Shown: positions 8,564 through 16,032, counted from the first letter of the stretch. The stretch: 44,926 bases of DNA from an uncultured Bacilli bacterium (GCA_947598485.1 CANQFJ010000011.1:1-44926); one strand, 5' to 3'. The notes: generated by a model not told the origin, from the sequence alone. Numbers and translations are program-made.

Positions 8564-8653
8564 ATGCAAAATTCATGTTCAACTGGCGTAGGTGCCGCGA
8601 TTGTTTTAGTATTATTTATATTACTTATAATAATCGTAGGAGCTTATATTTAA
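8564..8653 (+). CDS. YjcZ-like mini membrane protein, 29 aa
   Basis: A tiny protein made of a short polar N-terminus (MQNSCSTG) and one membrane helix with the pattern GAAIVLVLFILLIIIVGA, characteristic of the YjcZ/YwzB-like sporulation peptides of Bacilli. A perfect SD, AGGAGG (8551-8556), lies 7 nt before the ATG at 8564. The in-frame ATG at 8558 is too close to the SD. It is 11 bp upstream of a similar 41-aa ORF and shares its terminator. A spore-envelope role is an inference from family resemblance and the sigma-K-like promoter. Confidence 0.75.
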   Translation: MQNSCSTGVGAAIVLVLFILLIIIVGAYI

Positions 8654-8664
8654 GGAGGTAAATA

Positions 8665-8790
8665 ATGAGCTGTTGTAAACAAAATTCTTCTGATAATGGC
8701 GGCAATAATAATTGTTTTTATAATTATTTCTTTATTGTATTAATCCTTTATATTTTATTAGCCATCATTATCGGCGGTGTAATTATATAA
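8665..8790 (+). CDS. Mini membrane protein, 41 aa, Cys-rich N-terminus
   Basis: The N-terminus has a CC pair (residues 3-4) and a third Cys at 17 in an Asn/Gly/Ser-rich segment. A single membrane helix follows (about residues 18-41), ending in GGVII. The SD AAGGAGG (8653-8658) is well placed for the ATG at 8665. It is co-transcribed with the 29-aa YjcZ-like ORF 11 bp upstream and is followed at once by a terminator. Layout resembles sporulation-associated small membrane proteins. The precise family is not recognised. Confidence 0.65.
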   Translation: MSCCKQNSSDNGGNNNCFYNYFFIVLILYILLAIIIGGVII

Positions 8791-8809
8791 GAGGCAATGC
8801 CTCTTTTTT
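8790..8809 (+). terminator. Terminator of mini-ORF pair
   Basis: AGAGGC/GCCTCT stem with a 3-nt loop and a seven-T run. Confidence 0.85.
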
Positions 8810-8902
8810 TGTCAAGTAATTTTGTGGGTGACTTTCTTTAAATGGTAAGTTATGATATACTTATCTATATTAATAGAATAGCTATTATGATAGGAGTCAT
8901 AT

Positions 8903-9469
8903 ATGAATTGTAAAAAATGTGGAAATGTATTAAATGAAACGGATGTCATTTGTCCGGCTTGTGGAGAGCCTGTTAATCCGCCAGTGCCTTTAACATCACC
9001 TGTGCAAAATGTTGTAAACCCGGTACCAACAGCTGCACCACTTGCCAATACTGATATTGCTATTAATCCTAATGCTTTAAATAATCAAAATTTAGGCAAT
9101 CAATCTTTAGCATCTACACCTAGCCAAGCTATGAATAATGAATCCGTAGCAACACCAATGGCTAATGCGGATATCGCTGTAAATCCTAATGTTGTAGTTG
9201 AGCCGAGTTCTTCTCTTACAGGCGCTCCTGCCCAACCAGGAGGTTTAAATGCTACTAATGAAGCTCCAACTGTGCAAACTCCTTTGATGCCTGCAAGTAA
9301 TTTACAAAATCAAACAACTGTTCCTGAGGCTCCTGCCGTTTCAGATGCTGCAAATACGAGTGCTGTAAAACCTAAAAAGAAAGTAGATGTTAAATTTATT
9401 ATTATTGTTACGGTCCTTTTAATTCTTATTGCTGGTCTTGGAGCATTTATTATTTATAAACTTATGTAA
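8903..9469 (+). CDS. Zinc-ribbon protein with disordered linker and C-terminal TM
   Basis: A 188-aa tail-anchored protein. Residues 3-20 form a short zinc ribbon (CKKCG...CPACG). Residues about 25-155 are a low-complexity Pro/Ala/Asn/Thr-rich linker. The last about 24 residues are a membrane helix ending in IIYKLM. The linker holds an internal duplication of the motif ADIAxNPN (about residues 50-57 and 89-96). Such zinc-ribbon plus TM proteins are common in Firmicutes and have no agreed function. The SD TAGGAG precedes the ATG. It is a single-gene unit between two terminators. Confidence 0.8.
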   Translation: MNCKKCGNVLNETDVICPACGEPVNPPVPLTSPVQNVVNPVPTAAPLANTDIAINPNALNNQNLGNQSLASTPSQAMNNESVATPMANADIAVNPNVVVEPSSSLTGAPAQPGGLNATNEAPTVQTPLMPASNLQNQTTVPEAPAVSDAANTSAVKPKKKVDVKFIIIVTVLLILIAGLGAFIIYKLM

Positions 9470-9475
9470 TAAAAT

Positions 9476-9511
9476 AAAAAAGCGTTATTTTTAATTTAAT
9501 AACGCTTTTTC
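9476..9511. terminator. Bidirectional terminator between convergent genes
   Basis: A 14-bp stem (9476-9489 with 9498-9511) has A and T runs at both ends, so it can end the zinc-ribbon gene and, on the other strand, the capA-like gene. Confidence 0.85.
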
Positions 9512-10785
9512 TATGCTTCCATATTTACTGGGGCAATATTTATATTTTTATCAAGTGCTGTAAATACTTCTTTATAGTCTTCATAAATTTCCAAATAATT
9601 TGGATTATATTCTTTTGTCATTTTACTAAACGGCACAACTCGGTAATTAGTATGATTTTTATTATATGTGTATGTAAGATCAGCTCCAAGGTTGTCAATT
9701 TTAATTGAGGATGTACCATCTTTTTGAACAGTTTTAGTAATATCTAAAGTAGCCAATACCCCAACTATGCCTTTATAACCAATACTATCTATTAAATCAC
9801 CTTGATTAGAGATAAAATTACCTAAAGAATAATAAACTAATGTATCACCAATCCATTCAAACGGCTGTAAACAGTGTGAATAGGTACCAAGAACAATATC
9901 GACATTATTTTCAGCTAGAAAAGTAGCAATTTTGCGATTCTCTTCAGTTACTTCAAAAGAGTATTCAGGGCCAGTATGCCAGTGCATGGCCACAATTAGA
10001 ACATCTACTTTATCTCTAACAGCTTCAATATCTTTTTTTACTTGTTCTTCATCAAAAATATTGATAAGATTTGATGAATTATATCCATCAAGTCCATTTA
10101 GACTAGTAGTGTAGTTGAGTAGGGTATAAGTAATACCATTTGCTTCAGCAATAGTATAATTTTGCGTGCTATCAGTATCAGGTGTAGGTTTAAAACCAGC
10201 GATAGTTATGTTTTTTCCTTGCCAAAAATCATAAGATTGCGTTACACATAAATCAGTATAATTTAAACAATCTGCGCTATGGTTAGAAGCAAGTGACACA
10301 GTGTTAAATCCTATTTTAACCATATCATCACCAAAAGCTGAGGGAGAATTAAATCTTGGATAAGAGCCATAACCTGATATATTAACGCTATCTCCAGGGA
10401 ATAGGGATAATAATGGTCCCTCGGGTTTAGCAAATAAAGTTTCTTGATTATAGTAAACGATATCATAATTATCCACTATTTCTTTAACATATTGTAATTG
10501 GGGTGTAAAATCAAATGTTTTTGTTGCTGCATCATAAGCATCATTATAAACAGGATTATGTAAAAGTCCATCACCCGTAGCAATTAATGAAGCTTTATAT
10601 GTTTTAGGATAAATTTCCTCTTGGGTATTTTCGCTAGTTTTATTGCCTTCGGAAGAATTGCCTTTTATTTTACTTAGAATATCATCTGATTTAGTAAAAG
10701 CAATATATCCACCTAATGATATAACTATAATAATGATAAGGGTAAAGACAACTTTAAATTTCTTTTTTAACTTTTTCTTAGCCAT
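9511..10785 (-). CDS. CapA/PgsA-like membrane-anchored metallophosphatase-fold protein
   Basis: The 424-aa protein has a lysine-rich N-terminus, one membrane anchor (about residues 11-29) and a large extracellular PGA_cap domain of the calcineurin-like phosphoesterase fold. Recognisable blocks are ATGDGLLHNP, YNQETLF, SLASNHSAD, AMHWHTGPEY and GTYSHCLQPFE, which carry the metal-ligand Asp, Asn and His positions. Relatives take part in poly-gamma-glutamate capsule export or synthesis. The capB and capC partners are absent, so a capsule role is not supported here and the substrate is unknown. It lies 2 bp after the HIT gene and is probably co-transcribed. Confidence 0.85.
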   Translation of the reverse strand: MAKKKLKKKFKVVFTLIIIIVISLGGYIAFTKSDDILSKIKGNSSEGNKTSENTQEEIYPKTYKASLIATGDGLLHNPVYNDAYDAATKTFDFTPQLQYVKEIVDNYDIVYYNQETLFAKPEGPLLSLFPGDSVNISGYGSYPRFNSPSAFGDDMVKIGFNTVSLASNHSADCLNYTDLCVTQSYDFWQGKNITIAGFKPTPDTDSTQNYTIAEANGITYTLLNYTTSLNGLDGYNSSNLINIFDEEQVKKDIEAVRDKVDVLIVAMHWHTGPEYSFEVTEENRKIATFLAENNVDIVLGTYSHCLQPFEWIGDTLVYYSLGNFISNQGDLIDSIGYKGIVGVLATLDITKTVQKDGTSSIKIDNLGADLTYTYNKNHTNYRVVPFSKMTKEYNPNYLEIYEDYKEVFTALDKNINIAPVNMEA

Positions 10786-10787
10786 TT

Positions 10788-11153
10788 TTAATCACCACTT
10801 AGTATTTTGTATACTTCTTCATGTGTCTTTTGGGCTTTCTTTCTAAAGTTCGGTAAAATGTGTAAATGTAAATGTTTTACTTCTTGCTTATCTCCATAGT
10901 TAATTGAGAAAGTTGCACCAGGCTCATTTAACTTAGCCATTATCTTTTTATTTAAGTTTTTTGCTACATCATACATATGTATTAATGTTTCATTATCGAC
11001 AGTATAAATATCTTCATAATGCTTTTTAGGAATTACTAATACATGGCCATCACATAGTGGGTTTATATCCATAAAAGCCATTACTGTATCATCTTCATAA
11101 AGTATTTCACTAGGAATTTCTTTTTTTATAATTTTACAAAAAATACAGTCCAT
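10788..11153 (-). CDS. HIT-family nucleotide hydrolase
   Basis: Histidine-triad proteins hydrolyse nucleoside phosphoramidates and related nucleotides in the cytoplasm. The 121-aa protein begins MDCIFCKIIKKEIPSEI, with the usual CxxC. It has FMDINPLCDGHVLVIPKKH and the catalytic triad HLHLHILP near the C-terminus. An in-frame GTG at 11162 is part of the SD (GAGGTG), so the ATG at 11153 is taken as the start. That also puts the conserved CIFC at the usual distance. The capA-like gene follows 2 bp downstream. Confidence 0.93.
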   Translation of the reverse strand: MDCIFCKIIKKEIPSEILYEDDTVMAFMDINPLCDGHVLVIPKKHYEDIYTVDNETLIHMYDVAKNLNKKIMAKLNEPGATFSINYGDKQEVKHLHLHILPNFRKKAQKTHEEVYKILSGD

Positions 11154-11209
11154 TTTGTACACCTCTTTCTAATATTAATTATAGCATACAAAAAATTATA
11201 AATATAGGT

Positions 11210-11237
11210 ACTATTCCCAAATTAATTGCATAAATTA
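11210..11237 (+). promoter_or_regulatory. Possible sigma-K/sigma-E promoter of cotE
   Basis: AC (11210-11211), 17 bp, then CATAAATTA (11229-11237) match the sigma-K consensus AC-N16/17-CATAnnnTA. The -10 also fits sigma-E. In B. subtilis cotE is transcribed by both. The site is close to the SD, so the leader would be short. Confidence 0.4.
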
Positions 11238-11255
11238 AAGTAGGAAGGGGATATA

Positions 11256-11804
11256 ATGGTAAATTATAAAGAGATAGTTACCAAAGCAATTATTGGTAAA
11301 TGCAAGAAAAAAACAAAAGCCTCATTTAAACTTGAGTGTGATGAAAAACCTGATACTATTTTGGGCTGTTGGGTTATAAATCACAGCTTCAGTGGCACTG
11401 CAACTGGGGGAAAAATAAATCTTAGTGGATCTTATGATGTTAATGTTTGGTATTCCTACGATAATAATACTAAGACAGGAGTATGCACTAAAAGATTTAG
11501 TTACTCCGATATGATGAATGCTAGTCTAAAAAATGGTGCTACACTTGATGATAAATCGGAAATCATTGTTGAATGTTTAAAACAACCTAGTGTAACGGAT
11601 GTAAAGATTGAAAATGGCTATGTTAACTTACAAGTTGAAAAAGAGTTAGGAGTAGAAATTATTGGTAATGCTACCGTAAAAGTAGCTGTTGAAGATGATT
11701 TTGATGATTATGAAGAACTATACGATACTGATGATGAAAAAGAATTAAATATTAATATTGATAACATAGATGATAATTATTTAGATGATGCTGTCAACAA
11801 ATAA
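11256..11804 (+). CDS. cotE: Spore outer-coat morphogenetic protein CotE
   Basis: CotE assembles around the forespore and is needed for outer-coat deposition. The 182-aa length equals that of B. subtilis CotE (181). Shared blocks are YKEIVTKAIIGKCKK at the start, ILGCWVINH, SGSYDVNVWYSYDNNTKT, LKQPSVTDV, and a very acidic tail (about residues 148-182). In B. subtilis the acidic C-terminus recruits other coat proteins. The SD GGAAGGGG precedes the ATG. A sporulation-type promoter lies just upstream. It is good evidence that this organism forms spores with a Bacilli-type coat. Confidence 0.92.
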   Translation: MVNYKEIVTKAIIGKCKKKTKASFKLECDEKPDTILGCWVINHSFSGTATGGKINLSGSYDVNVWYSYDNNTKTGVCTKRFSYSDMMNASLKNGATLDDKSEIIVECLKQPSVTDVKIENGYVNLQVEKELGVEIIGNATVKVAVEDDFDDYEELYDTDDEKELNINIDNIDDNYLDDAVNK

Positions 11805-11823
11805 AGGTTGACAGTATCTTTTT
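11790..11823 (+). terminator. Terminator of cotE
   Basis: CTGTCAAC (11791-11798) pairs with GTTGACAG (11807-11814) and is followed by a T-run (11819-11823). The cotE stop codon is in the loop. The right arm contains TTGACA, the -35 of rpsP. Confidence 0.75.
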
Positions 11824-11836
11824 AGTATGCTATTAT
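11808..11836 (+). promoter_or_regulatory. Sigma-A promoter of rpsP-khpA overlapping cotE terminator
   Basis: TTGACA (11808-11813), exactly 17 bp, TATTAT (11831-11836), with TGC extending the -10. The -35 is the right arm of the cotE terminator stem. Confidence 0.75.
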
Positions 11837-11858
11837 GGTAGTAATTGAAGGAGGAAAT

Positions 11859-12137
11859 ATGGCTGTTAAATTAAGATTAAAAAGAATGGGTGGAAAACAA
11901 AAACCATTTTATCGTATCGTAGCGGCTGATTCAAGAAGCCCTAGAGATGGTAAGTTTATTGAATTAATTGGAACTTATAATCCTATTAAAGGTGAAGAAG
12001 TAGTTACTATTGATGAAGAAAAAACTTTAAAATGGCTTGCTAATGGAGCTGAACCTACTGATACAGTTCGTAATATTTTAAGTAAACAAGGTATTATGAA
12101 AAAATATGCAGATAGTAAAAAAGTAAAGAAGGCTTAG
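11859..12137 (+). CDS. rpsP: Ribosomal protein bS16
   Basis: Small-subunit protein of 92 aa. It starts [21 protein letters not shown], with [17 protein letters not shown] and the usual [13 protein letters not shown]. An upstream in-frame GTG at 11835 would add eight residues made of the SD region. The ATG at 11859 with SD GAAGGAGG is chosen. It has its own strong promoter right after cotE. It is followed by khpA, as in the ffh-rpsP-ylqC region of B. subtilis, but rimM and trmD are not next to it here. Confidence 0.98.
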   Translation: MAVKLRLKRMGGKQKPFYRIVAADSRSPRDGKFIELIGTYNPIKGEEVVTIDEEKTLKWLANGAEPTDTVRNILSKQGIMKKYADSKKVKKA

Positions 12138-12138
12138 T

Positions 12139-12384
12139 ATGGAATTAACTGAGTACGCCGAATTCCTAGTTAAGTCTTTAGTTAATAATCCTGACATGGT
12201 TAAGGTTCAATTATTTGAAAGTGATGATGAATCACCAATTATAGAAATAATTGTTCATCATGATGACATGGGATTAGTTATAGGCAAAGAAGGGAAGATG
12301 GCTTCTGCTATCCGAACTATCATTCAAGCATATGCTTTTTTAAAAAATATGCCTAAAGTAAAGATTAACATTGATTCATTTTAA
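12139..12384 (+). CDS. khpA: KH-domain RNA-binding protein KhpA
   Basis: A single KH domain of 81 aa that, as a homodimer or with KhpB, binds RNA and affects division and cell-wall growth. The GxxG loop is VIGKEGKMASAIRTI (about residues 46-60). The length and the conserved N-terminus (MELTEYAEFLVKSLV) match YlqC/KhpA. The ATG lies 1 nt after the rpsP stop, so translation is coupled. A strong terminator follows immediately. Confidence 0.94.
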   Translation: MELTEYAEFLVKSLVNNPDMVKVQLFESDDESPIIEIIVHHDDMGLVIGKEGKMASAIRTIIQAYAFLKNMPKVKINIDSF

Positions 12385-12385
12385 G

Positions 12386-12410
12386 ATTAGAGTTATCTCT
12401 AATTTTTTTA
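12386..12410 (+). terminator. Terminator of rpsP-khpA
   Basis: ATTAGAG (12386-12392) pairs with CTCTAAT (12397-12403), 4-nt loop, then a seven-T run. Confidence 0.85.
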
Positions 12411-12417
12411 TGCAAAA

Positions 12418-12438
12418 TAAAAAGAATCCGAAGATTCT
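12418..12438 (-). terminator. Terminator of the DUF1292-like gene, UUCG tetraloop
   Basis: On the minus strand AGAATC-TTCG-GATTCT is followed by five Ts. The tetraloop makes a very stable hairpin. It overlaps the stop codon of the gene ending at 12437. Confidence 0.8.
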
Positions 12439-12646
12439 AATCATTTTTAAATAATTCTAATGCTTTTTGAAGTTCATTTTCATCATCAAGTCTTTGAACG
12501 TAATTTTTTCCGTCTTTTACAACATTCTTTCTAATTGTAATATCATTTTCATCTTGAGTATTTACCAAATATAGGTAGTTATCTATTTCTCTTAATAAAT
12601 AATATTCTTTATTATCTTCAAGATTAATTACTTCAACATCAATCAT
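12437..12646 (-). CDS. DUF1292-like small acidic protein (YrzB type)
   Basis: A 69-aa acidic protein with the layout of DUF1292 proteins: a short N-terminal strand, an EYYLLREIDNYLYLVNTQDE core, a variable middle and a C-terminal helix (ENELQKALELF). Its function is unknown in general. It overlaps the upstream 407-aa gene by one nucleotide (TAATG). Its SD (GGAGGA) is formed by that gene's last codons, so it is translationally coupled to it. The family assignment is from pattern memory and is moderate. Confidence 0.65.
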   Translation of the reverse strand: MIDVEVINLEDNKEYYLLREIDNYLYLVNTQDENDITIRKNVVKDGKNYVQRLDDENELQKALELFKND

Positions 12647-13869
12647 TATCTTCCTCCTAAATTGGGATTTTCTTCTTGTAAATAATTAGCGTATGCTATA
12701 ACGGCTTCTTTTCCGGCTTTTTCAAACATTTCCACAGATGGTTCATTAGTTTCGGGATCAACATATCCTGCTTTAGTTAAAAATTGTTCAAAATTTCTAC
12801 ATCCTGATGTTGTTGTATAAGCATTACTATGGGATTCATCTACTAAACTACCTATATAATCTATAACTTCATCCCAATTACGATATATACCATTTTCTCT
12901 ATCACGACCCATTTGGTTATAAGCTAAATATAAATAGCTAAGATATCCTTCATCAGGCATACCTAGAATATCTCTAGCGATAGCACTATTATCTAAATAA
13001 TAGATAGAATCTCCATAAGAGTCATAAGAACCAGGAATTATATGTTTATTATTTCCTATAAAATGGATATCATCATTGGATGCTTTATCTATATATGTTA
13101 CAGCTGAATTATAATCAATAGTATCTGCTAAGGCGGTGACTTGTTTACCTAAAAAAGATCCAACTCCATATACAATTGCTACTGCAGCTACGGCTACGAT
13201 GCCTTTTACTAATGCGTCATATTTAATTTTTATTCTATTGCCTTTTCTTTCATATACTGGATGATTGTCATTAACCGCTACGCTTGATGCTACTACTTTT
13301 TCATAATCGGTAGCTATTTTTTTTGCTTGGGCTGTACGTAAAACTTTTAAAGCATAGTCTGGGTCACTTATATCAGATATTGTTGATGCTTTCAATGGGG
13401 GATTAGTATCGGCAAAAGGATTTGTCCGTAAAACTTGATCAGTAATATCAACAAATTTAGCTTCACTATTATCTTTGAATTCGTTGACTATCGTTTCAGC
13501 ATCTTCTGCATCCTTAGGGTGAGGGTAAAAATGAGCTTCGGCAAGAACATCATTAACAAAGTCCGCCTTTTGCTTTTCTTCAGGAGTTTTTTGTGAAAGA
13601 AGGTTATCTAGCGTTGTTGTAGTATCTGCTAGTCTTGCTTGTTCAGTATTACTTTTGTTAACTAAGTCTACTACTGCTTGATCCATCTTACTTTTTACGT
13701 AACCATTTTCAATAACTAAATTATTTGCAGGAGCGGCAGCAATATTCGTAGGAGCATGCGTTCCTCTTACTTTTTCCCAAATTGCTTCGACTTCCTCCGG
13801 GCTTAAAACTTTTCCCGTAATTTTGTCATAGTAGATAAAACTATTTTCATTGTTTTCCATATTTTCCAT
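12646..13869 (-). CDS. Unknown single-pass membrane protein, 407 aa
   Basis: I do not recognise this protein. Residues 1-215 are hydrophilic and probably cytoplasmic, with Asn/Thr-rich stretches and predicted helices. One membrane helix lies at about residues 219-241. Residues 250-407 are probably outside the cell, with many Tyr, Asp and Gly and a single Cys (in TTSGCRNF). The architecture resembles the 606-aa protein at 33899-35719 but I see no clear shared motif. The SD GAGGA precedes the ATG at 13869. A good promoter lies at 13894-13922. It is coupled to the DUF1292-like gene. Its position next to sigK might suggest a sporulation link, but nothing shows this. Confidence 0.75.
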   Translation of the reverse strand: MENMENNENSFIYYDKITGKVLSPEEVEAIWEKVRGTHAPTNIAAAPANNLVIENGYVKSKMDQAVVDLVNKSNTEQARLADTTTTLDNLLSQKTPEEKQKADFVNDVLAEAHFYPHPKDAEDAETIVNEFKDNSEAKFVDITDQVLRTNPFADTNPPLKASTISDISDPDYALKVLRTAQAKKIATDYEKVVASSVAVNDNHPVYERKGNRIKIKYDALVKGIVAVAAVAIVYGVGSFLGKQVTALADTIDYNSAVTYIDKASNDDIHFIGNNKHIIPGSYDSYGDSIYYLDNSAIARDILGMPDEGYLSYLYLAYNQMGRDRENGIYRNWDEVIDYIGSLVDESHSNAYTTTSGCRNFEQFLTKAGYVDPETNEPSVEMFEKAGKEAVIAYANYLQEENPNLGGR

Positions 13870-13893
13870 AATTAAATCCTCGTACTATAATTA

Positions 13894-13922
13894 ATTCTAT
13901 CATTATTTACTTATTATTTCAA
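13894..13922 (-). promoter_or_regulatory. Sigma-A promoter of the 407-aa gene
   Basis: Minus strand: TTGAAA (13917-13922), 17-bp spacer, TAGAAT (13894-13899). It starts at the edge of the sigK stop codon, so the downstream pair can be transcribed apart from sigK. Confidence 0.6.
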
Positions 13923-14618
13923 TTATAATGTTTTCTTATCTTTCATGAATTCTTTTAAAATTTTAGTTAAAGCTCTTTTTTCAATTCTCGATACATAACT
14001 TCTAGAAATATTTAATTCATTAGCTATTTCTTTTTGAGTCTTTTCTTCTTCACCATTTAGACCATATCTTTTTTTGATTATCTCTTTTTCTTTAGTAGTC
14101 AAAAGACCTAAGTATTTTTTTAACATACTAATATTATCTTTTTCATTGATTATTTCCACATAATCTTCTGTATTATCTTCAAGAACATCAATTAAACTTA
14201 TTTCGTTACCTTCTTTATCAAAACCAATTGAGTCAGATAAGAATACATCGTTATTTCTTTTTTGATTAGCTCGAAAATACATAAGAATTTCGTTTTGAAT
14301 GCATCGTGCCGCATAAGTAGTAATTTTGGTTTTTTTGTTATCTTTATAAGTATCTATACCTTTAATAAGTCCAATTGTACCTATAGAAATTAAATCATCC
14401 GTCATTTTTTCTTTACTATCAAATTTTTTTACAATATGGGCAACGAGTCTTAAGTTATGTTCAATAAGTTTATTTCGAGCATCCATATCCCCTTGAAGCA
14501 TTAAATCAACGTATTTATCTTCTTCTTCTTTAGTAAGGGGTTCTAAGAAAACATTATTAGAGTAGCTTCCCGTAAAACACATCATACTTTTTATTAAAAG
14601 AATCATACTTTCTAACAT
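13923..14618 (-). CDS. sigK: Sporulation sigma factor SigK (late mother-cell), uninterrupted
   Basis: Sigma-K directs late mother-cell genes for coat and spore maturation. The 231-aa protein has a hydrophobic N-terminus of about 20 residues (a likely pro-sequence), then region 2 with LIEHNLRLVAHIVKKF and SIGTIGLIKGI. Region 3 has DSIGFDKEGNEISLIDVL, closer to SigK than to SigE. Region 4 has KTQKEIANELNISRSYVSRIEKRAL. The gene is continuous, with no skin-type excision element. The SD AAAGGATG precedes the ATG at 14618. The upstream region is shared with the divergent RNHCP gene. No mother-cell sigma-E promoter could be named with confidence. Confidence 0.92.
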   Translation of the reverse strand: MLESMILLIKSMMCFTGSYSNNVFLEPLTKEEEDKYVDLMLQGDMDARNKLIEHNLRLVAHIVKKFDSKEKMTDDLISIGTIGLIKGIDTYKDNKKTKITTYAARCIQNEILMYFRANQKRNNDVFLSDSIGFDKEGNEISLIDVLEDNTEDYVEIINEKDNISMLKKYLGLLTTKEKEIIKKRYGLNGEEEKTQKEIANELNISRSYVSRIEKRALTKILKEFMKDKKTL

Positions 14619-14679
14619 TTAAATCACATCCTTTTAAAGTATATTCTAAATTAAAAAGATTACTAGTCAGTATTACACG

Positions 14680-14688
14680 TGATATAAT
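14680..14688 (+). promoter_or_regulatory. Extended -10 promoter of the RNHCP gene
   Basis: TGATATAAT (TGn plus TATAAT at 14683-14688) with only a weak -35. It is 15 bp before the GGGATG SD. Confidence 0.55.
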
Positions 14689-14711
14689 AAAACCATATTA
14701 AGGGATGAGTT

Positions 14712-15023
14712 ATGGAAGAAAAAAGATTTAAAATGATAGACGAAGAATTTACTTGTGAGGTCTGTGGTGCTCATGTAGAAAGGCTAGGATATACTGCTCG
14801 TGATCACTGTCCTTATTGTTTATGTAGCCTTCATGTTGATATTAATCCTGGTGATAGAGCTTGTGATTGCCATGGTATTTTAGAGCCCATAGGTATCGAT
14901 AAATATAAAGATACTTATAAAATTGTTTATAGATGTGCAAAATGTGGCCAAATAAAAAGAAATATCATGGCTGTAGATGATAATTTTGATTTAATAATTG
15001 AAGCAAGTAAAAAGGGTAGATAA
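14712..15023 (+). CDS. RNHCP-domain zinc-ribbon protein
   Basis: The 103-aa protein carries the RNHCP signature: CEVCGAHV, then RDHCPYCLCSLHVD, INPGDRACDC, and a second pair RCAKCG near the C-terminus. These cysteines should form two zinc sites. The family is found in Firmicutes and Actinobacteria and has no firm function. The usual Arg-Asn-His-Cys-Pro is Arg-Asp-His-Cys-Pro here. It is a single gene divergent from sigK, with its own promoter, and ends 2 bp from the convergent VanY-like gene without an obvious terminator. Confidence 0.88.
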   Translation: MEEKRFKMIDEEFTCEVCGAHVERLGYTARDHCPYCLCSLHVDINPGDRACDCHGILEPIGIDKYKDTYKIVYRCAKCGQIKRNIMAVDDNFDLIIEASKKGR

Positions 15024-15025
15024 TA

Positions 15026-15979
15026 TTATTTATAATAAGTTAAATATTCTTCTAAAGTTAAATTATGTTCATAAATGAAAGTTGCTGTAGAAACGCCGAC
15101 ATAACGGTAGTGCCACTGTTCAGCACTTTGCCCTGTAATATATTCTTTATCTTTTTGATATCTTTCAATAAATCCGTATTTGTGCGCATTTTCATGAAGC
15201 CATTTATAAGCTTCACTTTCTGGAAAAGTTGCTGTAGTAAGAGCCCCTTTAGCAAAAATATCAAGAGCAAGGCCTGTGGTATGTTCATTAGATCCTGGCC
15301 TATAAACATTATTGTCGGCATAAACCGTACCATTATTATCTTTAGCTTTATTATAAGCACTTTCGTGTTCACTATAAGGATAGTAAGCAAAATTTACAAT
15401 GAGATAAAAGCCCATAGCGTCGGCATCATTCCACATATTTAAATAGTTATCCCATACTTCTTTTTTTACTTGGAAACCATCACCATAAAAATATTTTTTA
15501 TTCGTTACATCAATTAAATCTTCAGGGACAAAACTACTATCTAAAAGATAATATTTATTAACTAATATCTCATTTTTTAAATCATAATCAACTTCAACAG
15601 GAGCTTCATAATAGTCATAGTCAAGATTTAAATTAACATACTCAATAGCAGTTTTAATATCGGTTCGGTTCTCTTCCATAAAGGTGATGTAGCGCTCATA
15701 ATTATCATGGATATAATGTTCACTATTCATAAATTCAAGTAATGTTTCATCTTTTTTTTGTGAAATAAATTTTTTTAAATTATCTTCGTCATAATATTTT
15801 TTTAGCGTAGTAATTTCTTCTTCTGTATATCCTATTTCTTTAAGTTTATATTCAGTAGTATTTTCTAGTTCATATTTAGCATGAATTTTATTAAAGGCTA
15901 TTATTCCTATGGTACCAAAGATGATTAAAACGATAACAAACCATACTTGTTTTTTAAGCTTTAATCTTTTCTTTTTCAT
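15026..15979 (-). CDS. VanY/DacB-type D,D- or L,D-carboxypeptidase (peptidase M15B)
   Basis: A zinc peptidase that trims peptidoglycan stem peptides outside the membrane. It has an N-terminal anchor (about residues 11-30), a helical spacer to about residue 140, then the M15B domain. The first zinc site is SNEHTTGLALD (His about 233, Asp about 240). The catalytic Glu and third ligand are in EQWHYRYVG. The usual SGYRS motif is changed to AYYPYS, losing its Arg, which may alter substrate choice. Of two adjacent ATGs, the second (15979) has the better 6-nt spacing from AAGGAG. The gene is transcribed alone from a good promoter. Confidence 0.88.
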   Translation of the reverse strand: MKKKRLKLKKQVWFVIVLIIFGTIGIIAFNKIHAKYELENTTEYKLKEIGYTEEEITTLKKYYDEDNLKKFISQKKDETLLEFMNSEHYIHDNYERYITFMEENRTDIKTAIEYVNLNLDYDYYEAPVEVDYDLKNEILVNKYYLLDSSFVPEDLIDVTNKKYFYGDGFQVKKEVWDNYLNMWNDADAMGFYLIVNFAYYPYSEHESAYNKAKDNNGTVYADNNVYRPGSNEHTTGLALDIFAKGALTTATFPESEAYKWLHENAHKYGFIERYQKDKEYITGQSAEQWHYRYVGVSTATFIYEHNLTLEEYLTYYK

Positions 15980-15997
15980 CATATTCTCCTTAATCTA

Positions 15998-16025
15998 ATT
16001 ATATCTTTTTTTATGGTATTTTCAA
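15998..16025 (-). promoter_or_regulatory. Sigma-A promoter of the VanY-like gene
   Basis: Minus strand: TTGAAA (16020-16025), 16-bp spacer, TATAAT (15998-16003). Confidence 0.65.
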
Positions 16026-16032
16026 GTTTTGC

